Positions 14,201 to 17,679 of a stretch of DNA of 17,679 bases are shown in pieces. The stretch comes from Firmicutes bacterium ZCTH02-B6 (GTDB lineage: Bacteria > Bacillota > Limnochordia > Limnochordales > ZCTH02-B6). Below the pieces are notes generated by a model. That model saw only the letters and a list, made by a program, of their open reading frames with translations, searched no databases and was not told the origin of the DNA. Every line of letters begins with the position of its first letter. The first letter of the stretch is position 1. Made by a program: the position numbers and the translations under genes. The stretch lies in the NCBI GenBank assembly GCA_002159155.1, contig LZRQ01000057.1, forward strand, positions 1-17,679. The letters are read 5' to 3'.

Positions 14201-14249
14201 CTACTCTTCCCGGAAGAAAGCTGTTGTATCCACCCGCATGCGTCATCAT
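8229..14249 (-). CDS. TpsA: two-partner-secreted haemagglutinin-like exoprotein with MBG-type domains
   Basis: The 2006-residue exoprotein is expected to cross the inner membrane by Sec and the outer membrane through the TpsB encoded just upstream, then fold as a long beta-helix at the surface. Residues 1-43 are an extended signal peptide (cleavage near GPAYA). Residues 44 to about 290 are the haemagglutinin-type TPS domain, with VIIDWDSFSID, LNRVTS and the diagnostic NPNGIVF (129-135). Residues 293-350 are three 19-residue coil repeats. Nine longer units begin at 415, 569, 693, 832, 970, 1114, 1248, 1391 and 1525. A conserved linker (GGKFINRAGA, NGHYLVFSAD) leads to three MBG-type domains at about 1679-1764, 1765-1843 and 1844-1920. 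The last 86 residues are Gly-, Ser- and acid-rich. There is no cysteine anchor, LPXTG or membrane helix, so retention or release is unclear. GGGAGG lies before the ATG. It probably acts as an adhesin, biofilm or matrix fibre; this role is inference. Confidence 0.94.
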   Translation of the reverse strand: MMTHAGGYNSFLPGRVAASRLQRWLAAGLILALVGSSAGPAYALPENPQLRHGAANFDWSVTDQLTISQSGAKVIIDWDSFSIDYGETVRFIQSDPGMVALNRVTSLGADYASRILGRLEAGAQVFLVNPNGIVFRPGAQVDVGALLASNMDIPNDNFVNGRYTFTGNGAASGIEIQEGATLAAGGSSGGGYIVLLAPSVTNAGQVTAKPGTVAMGAGDQVTVHLLGGGWVELDINQELAGALLINEASGELSADGGLVLLRGGSQGALNLSGAVTAGAVDYSNGSITLTGGDIEIGGRLEASGNVRMEAGEIRLGGQLQSSGNVRMEAGEIGIDGLLEASWEIEIEAEEIRLGQQGKVASTTVGRVRLTAGAGGMTLDGEVSAFGSTQYDPWLWLTSAGPVRQGASGALKGDKLVLEGDDAYTLTGSGNEVNNISGDAGSIEYTQSGRWLNIVSLWRFPGLRARSGDLRVEVSGAGVSFSHPIEAQGTVTLLAELIDGVFNEDSPIRGDRIILGPVNEGYYTSPLMLIAGSGGVHLAGGVYRARRNAELYIETDGPVTQGGPITVGTLRMEGSGTYVLDHPENSVRILSGSVGSLALTHTGSILYIGGPDDADGGEPDGTAGLHATDGDIAVTSLSQPTVYVTAPVSASGDVRLEGMGYTYLRSDVQAGGRLVFGNTGQMLQQSGSISAHELVVQGPATFTFTQSDNNAVNVLSGSGAHTVNYAQSSQDLTIGTLSSTRLYVAAPDRTLRVAGAVYGSEEVQLTAGKIVTGAGSSVGADADNSYVKLTATSSDSDAMQLLGRVDVGAGTVTLDSAGAVTQGEDGGIIASVLHLPNTVAYTFAGANRVDTLAGKVTSLVFRQQGTDLTIGTVADRSGVESAAGVEIVVEDAALRVEADVKAAGDVVLAGRGITVGALTKIESGAGRVVRMSAGTGGMKLDGEVSSGSGTVVLESGGLVTQASGGVKTQRLLLLGDGAYALTGSGNAADLLSARAGAITYIQSGRGLATADFQGVSGITATGGDVEVTVVNGALQVSGSSPVAAAGDVTLTADTINVSGGVASTSHGTITLMATSGGAGSLQLASAVGAGSGTVVLVSAGEVTQDAGAGITAHQLVLDGAGSVTLAGEGNAVNVLSGSAGTLQYAQAAKDLTIGPLAATAGGMQVSAAGRTLAVDGDLFAAGDVALTAGQVAVTAQGKVESGSGAVRMTAGAGGMQLDGAVASETGIVVLESGGHVIQGGAGGVRTGRLLLLGNGAFTLTGTGNAAGQLAAQAGAITYNQSAGDLEITVVDGTSGLTAGGDIHVTVADGALTLVESVTAAGDVTLAGRTLKLISERTVVSTDNGTVTLTATSAGAGALQLAGDVSAGGGTVVLDSAGEVTQDAGTGVTAHELVLRGTGTFMLTGAGNAVDLVSGSAGALKYEQTAKDVTIGSLLTAGNVQVTAADRILKVSGALSASGNVTLTAGKIEVTDQGSVAATGDGTVSLAASGSEGMWLEGTISAGAGRVELSSQGLVSQQGGGILAGSLLLQGPGDYLLAGAGNAVSTLAGNVGSVHYEQQGSLTIGEVNGVPGLWATGRVLVAVHGADADLTLEEKVSADGAGDYVLVLAAGGKFINRAGATPIDAVNGHYLVFSADHDASDLGEMASPGNLFGRTYSADAVDRIKQEYGLALGSRMVYASRPVITVVIEDRERVYGEANPQFVYTTTGLVPGDRWEDVLKPGTLTTPAGALSPVGSYPITELADDPFQAFLGYEVEIVNGTLRITQRPITVTADSLSKVYGESDPVLTYTITQGNLVGSDTLSGSLARVAGENAGTYTIEQGTLTDENNPNYTITFIPGTLTIERRPITVAADFLTKELGAPDPELTYRITAGNLVGSDQLYGRLARQPGESLGLYRIEQGTLDHPNYLVTFVSGTLAIVPRAGVGDGIPPIKPVPGTAAGLGGGLTTGPGPTIGGGPAGIDIAAGGVDAGAGSSDAGADGGDGGASGDDAGESEEESEGEQSETSGQ
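9678..11342 (-). repeat. Alternating A/B protein repeats in tpsA (834-base super-repeat)
   Basis: This is the coding span of units 5 to 8 of TpsA (residues 970-1524). Units 5 and 7 (144 and 143 residues) share AGAITY-x-QS and a GGD-x-x-VTV block. Units 6 and 8 (134 each) share SAG-x-L-x-Y-x-Q, an AKDLTIG-like strand and KVESG-like turns. The same feature recurs every 278 residues, or 834 bases (for example LLLLGDGAY and LLLLGNGAF). This indicates duplication of a two-unit block rather than of single units. Confidence 0.75.
13200..13373 (-). repeat. 57-base tandem repeat in tpsA encoding 19-residue beta-helix coils
   Basis: The word GAT(C/G)TCC recurs on the plus strand at 13197, 13254, 13311 and 13368, exactly 57 bases apart, with close similarity between copies (GACATTCCCGGACG and AACATTCCCGGACG). 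The protein reads as units starting DIEIGGRLEASGNVRMEAG, EIRLGGQLQSSGNVRMEAG and EIGIDGLLEASWEIEIEAE. Nineteen residues is about one turn of a haemagglutinin-type right-handed beta-helix. Confidence 0.8.
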
Positions 14250-14317
14250 GGCGCCTTACCTCCCTGCGCCTAAGACTCGAGGCGTGTCTATCCCGTCACT
14301 GAAACGCGGTCATTCAA

Positions 14318-14360
14318 AGCCGCCGGAAGCAGTAAGACACGAGAGGGGGTGCCGGCGGCT
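14318..14360 (-). repeat. 9-bp hairpin between tpsB and tpsA
   Basis: AGCCGCCGG (14318-14326) and CCGGCGGCT (14352-14360) are perfect inverted copies around 25 bases. On the minus strand the stem begins inside the tpsB stop codon and ends about 70 bases before the tpsA start. No T-run follows. It could slow the polymerase or stabilise one cistron's mRNA end. Confidence 0.4.
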
Positions 14361-16020
14361 ACAGCCGCACGTCGAGACGCGCCCACAGCCTGGGCTGCCC
14401 CGCGGGCGCGTTTTCCCCGCCGAAAGGCACCGCGTACTCCACCCGCAAGGCGGTGCCGGCCGTGGGCATGTAGTTCAGCCCGATCCCGGCACCCGCCAGG
14501 CTGACCCGGTTGGAAACGGGCGAGCCCGCCTTGGGCGTGTGGTTGAGCTGCACGGCGCCGTAATCGATGAACGCGCCCACGTCGAGCCCATGCACCCACG
14601 GGCCGCTGGCCTGCGGCGCAAACCGCACCTCCGCCCGCAGCAAAAGGCCCATGTCCCCCGACGCCGCGTCCCCGGGGTAAGCCCGCACGCCGTCGGGCCC
14701 GCCCAGCGAGAACTTCTCGGACCGGTGCAGGTTCTTGGACGCCCATTGCCCGAAAACCGAAAGGAGCAGCGCCGTCTGGGACGAAAGCGCCCGCCGGGCG
14801 GTCAAGCCCGCCTGCAGGCGCACGAATCCGCCGGCCGTCTTAAGCCCGGCGGCGTCCTTTTGCGCCGCCTCCTCGCTCAGAAACGTGACGCTCCCGGGAA
14901 TGACGCTCACCCACGCGTCGCCCGCGACGCGGCTGAGCGCGCCCCCGTAGGTGCCCACCGGCCACCCGGCGCGCCAGGTGGCGGAAAGCGCCTGCACCAG
15001 GGCGGGCGTCTCCTCGCCCAGCTGGCTGTCCCGGGTCGTCTTGGATTCGTACGCCAGTGACAGGTCCCACGCTTGCCCGCGCGCCCGCAGGAGCGGGTAG
15101 CGGGCCGAAAGCTGCCACGCGCTGGTCGTCCCCTTCATGTCAATCGGGGCAAAGACGCCGCCCAGCTTGTACCCGGAATTGGAGAACGACACGCCCAACC
15201 GCCAAGGCGCCAAGGCCCAGGTGTCGTAGGCTGCGCTCCAGAACTCCATGCCCGCGCCGGCGCCGAGCCACTGCACGGCCAGGCGATCGCCCATGCGGCT
15301 GGGGTTGGCCAGCTCGGCAAAGGCCATGGTGCGCACCACCGCGGTGGCGGCGCTGCCCGCGTTGTCCACCGTAAAGCCGCCCCGGAGAGGCCGCGCCCGG
15401 GCCACGGAAACCGTCACATCGCTGGTGCCGGGCGCGGCGCCCGGCCGCAGGCTCGCCCGGGACTGAACGCCCGGGACCTCACTGAGCAGCCGCACCGCCC
15501 TGTCCAGCGGCTGCTCGCGGATGAGCTCGCCCGGACGGACCTGAGCCAGGACAGCCCGCACGATGCGCTCCTTCAAGGCCGGATCGTCCGCCAGGGCCAC
15601 GTCCCCGTAGCGGCCCTCGACGACGCCGATCTCGACGATCCCGTCCACCACTTCTTGCGGCGGCACGTAGACCGTGGCGAGGAAGTAGCCGGCTTGATGG
15701 TAAAAGGCCTCGACGCGGTCCGCTGCGTCGCGGAGCTCGGGCAGGGTGAGCTCCCGCCCGGAATACCCGGCGACAGCGGTCGCAAGGGTTTCCCCGGAAA
15801 AGGCGGTGTTGCCCGTGAAGCGAAAGCCCGCAACGTAAAATGACATCTGACCCGTTGCGGCGGCTTGGTCGCCCACCGCCGGTTGGGCGGTTCCGTTCTG
15901 CGCCGATACGGGCGCTACGGAAACCAGCGGAACAACCAGCGCGAGCGCTGCGGTCAGCCAGGCGAGAAGCGCGCGCTGCCACGCCTGGCGTCGATGGCTG
16001 GCAGAGGGAGAAGACGGCAC
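14359..16020 (-). CDS. TpsB: ShlB/FhaC-type outer-membrane two-partner-secretion transporter
   Basis: The 553-residue outer-membrane pore exports the TpsA encoded 109 bases downstream. Residues 1-40 are a Sec signal peptide (cleavage near APVSA). Two POTRA domains follow: about 61-138 (FYVAGFRFTGNTAFS, GYFLATVYVPPQEVVDGIVE, IGVVEGRYGDV) and about 139-208 (ALKERIVRAVL, PLDRAVRLLSEVPGVQ, SDVTVSV). From about 213 comes a beta-barrel with alternating strands, including VDNAGSAATAVVRTM, the family loop motif SLGGPDGVRAYPG at 438-450 and the strand LLRAEVRF. The chain ends RLDVRL, with Leu instead of the usual terminal Phe or Trp. I chose the GTG at 16020 because AAAGGGGG lies about nine bases upstream and the signal peptide follows; the frame stays open further upstream but without a family match. 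The length fits the family (about 550-580). Confidence 0.94.
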   Translation of the reverse strand: MPSSPSASHRRQAWQRALLAWLTAALALVVPLVSVAPVSAQNGTAQPAVGDQAAATGQMSFYVAGFRFTGNTAFSGETLATAVAGYSGRELTLPELRDAADRVEAFYHQAGYFLATVYVPPQEVVDGIVEIGVVEGRYGDVALADDPALKERIVRAVLAQVRPGELIREQPLDRAVRLLSEVPGVQSRASLRPGAAPGTSDVTVSVARARPLRGGFTVDNAGSAATAVVRTMAFAELANPSRMGDRLAVQWLGAGAGMEFWSAAYDTWALAPWRLGVSFSNSGYKLGGVFAPIDMKGTTSAWQLSARYPLLRARGQAWDLSLAYESKTTRDSQLGEETPALVQALSATWRAGWPVGTYGGALSRVAGDAWVSVIPGSVTFLSEEAAQKDAAGLKTAGGFVRLQAGLTARRALSSQTALLLSVFGQWASKNLHRSEKFSLGGPDGVRAYPGDAASGDMGLLLRAEVRFAPQASGPWVHGLDVGAFIDYGAVQLNHTPKAGSPVSNRVSLAGAGIGLNYMPTAGTALRVEYAVPFGGENAPAGQPRLWARLDVRL

Positions 16021-16503
16021 GGCCGCGAGCCCCCTTTGCAAGGAGATACGTGTACGATTCAGACATGGGTTGGCCGCGAGGGTCGCGGCGTTCTTCCTGT
16101 CCGTTACGCTTGTGCCATTTCCTGCCAATCTTAATCTTCTCATCGTTGTTTTTTCCGCCAAGACGCCACGCAGCGTCTCGAGCGGCGGGCGGCGCCAGGA
16201 CCCTCGGTTCTTTGCAGGCATTCTCCGGCCAACGCTGAACGAAAGGAAGTGGCCATGCACGCGGGTGTGCGGCGAGCCCAGGGCAGGACTCAAGCCGCGG
16301 CCCATGGGGCAGGCGGCGCTCAAGGCGAAAAGAGGGACGGGACACCGTGCCCAAGACTTCCCGGGCCGCCGCACCGGATCCCGATCCGGTGGGCGAGTAG
16401 CCCGCGACCGCCGTCGTGCCGCAATCTGGATCGCATGGGGTCCGGGCGCCTTTGGGGAACCTGCCACTGATACCGCATTTTCCCCGGTGGTGACCAGCGC
16501 CCG
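16021..16503. other. Divergent intergenic region between tpsB and the gerA-type gene
   Basis: The 483 bases hold no convincing gene. The tpsB side is AT-richer (an AAAAAAC tract near 16146-16153), where a promoter for tpsBA would be expected, but no clean -35/-10 pair was found. AGACGC and GCGTCT around 16160-16177 form a small hairpin. A near-perfect 20-bp palindrome lies at 16372-16391. Several long frames here are extensions of neighbouring genes in non-family sequence. Confidence 0.5.
16372..16391. promoter_or_regulatory. 20-bp palindrome, candidate operator between divergent genes
   Basis: CACCGGATC (16372-16380), CC, then GATCCGGTG (16383-16391) form a palindrome with nine-base arms and only two bases in between. 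That is too tight for an RNA hairpin loop but ideal for a dimeric DNA-binding protein. It lies 113 bases before the gerA-type start and about 350 bases before tpsB. Confidence 0.5.
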
Positions 16504-17679
16504 ATGTCCCAGCGCCGCAGCCTGCTGCGTGGCCTCGCCATCTGGCTCCGGCGGGCTCTCGAGCCGCAACCCGCCGAAGCCGAAGCATCGCCGCGGGATG
16601 ACGACGGGACGGCACAGTCCCCTTCACCTGGAAGCGGCTCGCAGGCTGGAAGCGGTTCGCAGGGCGGCGGGCCAGAGGAGCGGCCCGGCGGCGAACTAGT
16701 TACGAGCCCCCTCACCGAACGCTTCGCGTCGATAGATTTTCGCCGCGACCTATCGGCCAATGTGGAGCAGGTGGAAACCGCTTGGGCGCACGCGGCCGAC
16801 CTGGTCGTGCGGCGCTTCACCATCGGTGGCCAGTTCCGGGCGGCCCTCATATTCCTCAAGGGCCAGGTGGACGACGCGCGCCTGGACTTTTCCGTCGTCA
16901 GGCCGCTGCAACAGATACCGGGAGGCGCCCTGGCGGGCGATACGAGGCGCGCAGAGGCGGACGACGGCATAGGCGGCGGTAAGGCAGGCGACTCCAACGG
17001 CGGTTCCCGCCCGCACCCGTCCAGGATGCAGCGGATTCTAGAGCATCTGGAGGAATCCGCTCTCCACACCGTGCACCTGGAGATGATCTCTTCCTTCGCG
17101 GACGCGGTCGACCGCATCGCGCACGGCCATGCGGTCCTGCTGGTGCACGGCGAGGCGGCCGCCATCGTCATCAACGTCAGCTCCCGGCCGCATCGCTCCG
17201 TGGAGGAACCGGGCACGGAGCAGGTCGTGCGAGGGCCCCGGGAAGGTTTCATTGAGGATCTGGACACCAATCTGGCCCTGGTACGGGCCCGGGTGCGCCA
17301 TCCCGGCCTGCGCTTCTTGTCCTACCGCTTTGGCCGCTACAGCCAGACCCGGGTGCGGGTGCTGTACTTGGAGGGGCGGGCCCCGGCGGAGCTGGTGGCA
17401 GAGGTAAAGCGGCGGCTGAACCGGATCGAGCTGGACGCCGTCATCGAGTCCAGCTACGTCGAAGAACTTATCGAGGACTCCCCCTGGTCGCCGTTCCCGC
17501 AGATCATGCAGACGGAACGTCCCGACGTGGCCGCGGCGGCTTTGTACGAAGGGCGGGTCGTCATTCTGACGGACGGAAGCCCTTTCGCGCTCATCGCGCC
17601 CATCACCTTTTGGTCGCTGCTGCAAGCCAGCGAGGACTACTACCAGCGTCACCTGCTGAGCAGTCTGGTGCGGCTGCTG
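16504..17679 (+). CDS. GerA-family spore germination receptor A subunit (3' end outside window)
   Basis: This is the A subunit of a nutrient germinant receptor, normally in the spore inner membrane with B and C subunits. The 392 visible residues cover the large N-terminal soluble part; the membrane half lies beyond the window. Family marks include a start-domain strand pair (LVVRRFTIGG, AALIFLKGQVDD), DAVDRIAHGHAVLLVHG, RGPREGFIEDLDTNLALVR at 243-261, VRVLYLEGRAP, ELDAVIESSYVEELIEDSPWSPFPQ and QTERPDVAAAALYEGRVV. Two low-complexity insertions are unusual: a Ser/Gly/Gln-rich stretch at about 24-64, and a Gly/Asp-rich one at about 139-173 inside the first subdomain. The start is limited by an in-frame TGA at 16468; the ATG at 16504 has only a weak GGTGGTGA before it. 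Its presence implies that the organism, or a recent ancestor, makes endospores. Confidence 0.95.
   Translation, partial: MSQRRSLLRGLAIWLRRALEPQPAEAEASPRDDDGTAQSPSPGSGSQAGSGSQGGGPEERPGGELVTSPLTERFASIDFRRDLSANVEQVETAWAHAADLVVRRFTIGGQFRAALIFLKGQVDDARLDFSVVRPLQQIPGGALAGDTRRAEADDGIGGGKAGDSNGGSRPHPSRMQRILEHLEESALHTVHLEMISSFADAVDRIAHGHAVLLVHGEAAAIVINVSSRPHRSVEEPGTEQVVRGPREGFIEDLDTNLALVRARVRHPGLRFLSYRFGRYSQTRVRVLYLEGRAPAELVAEVKRRLNRIELDAVIESSYVEELIEDSPWSPFPQIMQTERPDVAAAALYEGRVVILTDGSPFALIAPITFWSLLQASEDYYQRHLLSSLVRLL

Noticed and set aside
8226..14273. Long open frames antisense to tpsA, for example 10083-11417, 9691-10827, 10831-11898 and 13038-14273
   Set aside because: They are plus-strand shadows of a repeat-rich, GC-rich gene; their proteins are low-complexity and periodic, with no family match or ribosome-binding site.
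16085..16130. Sigma-54-type promoter (TGGCAC) upstream of tpsB
   Set aside because: The GG and GC elements are not at the required ten-base spacing.
16450..16503. Sigma-G-type promoter before the gerA-type gene
   Set aside because: GGAACC and CATTTT have some resemblance, but match the forespore consensus too poorly to call.
16021..16569. Extension of the tpsB frame upstream to 16569 (a 736-residue reading)
   Set aside because: The added residues lack family similarity, the frame would overlap the gerA-type start, and a good ribosome-binding site and signal peptide start at 16020.
16320..17652. Minus-strand frames opposite the gerA-type gene
   Set aside because: The plus strand carries unambiguous GerA motifs throughout; the opposite frames lack motifs.

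Overview
The window is GC-rich, densely coding bacterial DNA. Two features constrain the organism. A GerA-family spore-germination gene at the right edge points to an endospore-forming Firmicute (Bacillota). A complete two-partner secretion (TPS) pair, consisting of an outer-membrane POTRA/beta-barrel transporter and its large beta-helical exoprotein, points to a cell with an outer membrane. High GC, sporulation genes and outer-membrane machinery together suggest a diderm, spore-forming lineage such as Limnochordia or relatives. This placement is inference from gene content; no taxonomic marker is present. The iron-binding protein in the window has a signal peptide but no cysteine at all, so it cannot be a lipoprotein, which also fits a true periplasm.

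Layout. 1-2921 (minus): an iron/siderophore uptake operon, read as substrate-binding protein, then FhuF-like [2Fe-2S] reductase, then FecCD permease, which runs off the left edge. Upstream lie a candidate promoter with a TTAGG/CCTAA dyad at the expected transcription start and further inverted repeats. 3364-4110 (plus): a small secreted protein of unknown function, then tRNA-Arg(CCT) with its own promoter, a leader hairpin and an intrinsic terminator. 4156-4376: a heavily deleted GNAT acetyltransferase pseudogene whose three fragments lie in three frames. 4471-6693 (minus): an exported YceI-like protein and, upstream of it, a PaaK-like adenylate-forming protein that lacks recognisable nucleotide-loop and C-terminal lysine motifs. 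6694-7052: a repeat-rich divergent intergenic region. 7053-8060 (plus): a luciferase-like flavin-dependent monooxygenase, ending at a hairpin shared with the converging gene.

8229-16020 (minus) is the centrepiece: tpsB (553 aa) followed by tpsA (2006 aa). TpsB carries an export signal, two POTRA domains and the barrel motif GGPDGVRAYP. TpsA carries a long signal peptide, a haemagglutinin-type TPS domain with NPNG, 19-residue coil repeats, nine units of about 124-154 residues (the later ones in an alternating A/B pattern), three MBG-type domains and an acidic Gly/Ser/Glu tail. The two should work together to put a very long adhesin-like fibre on or outside the outer membrane. At 16504 a gerA-type gene diverges from tpsB across a 483-base gap holding a near-perfect 20-bp palindrome.

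Most long open frames antisense to tpsA, tpsB and the other genes are high-GC shadows and were left out.
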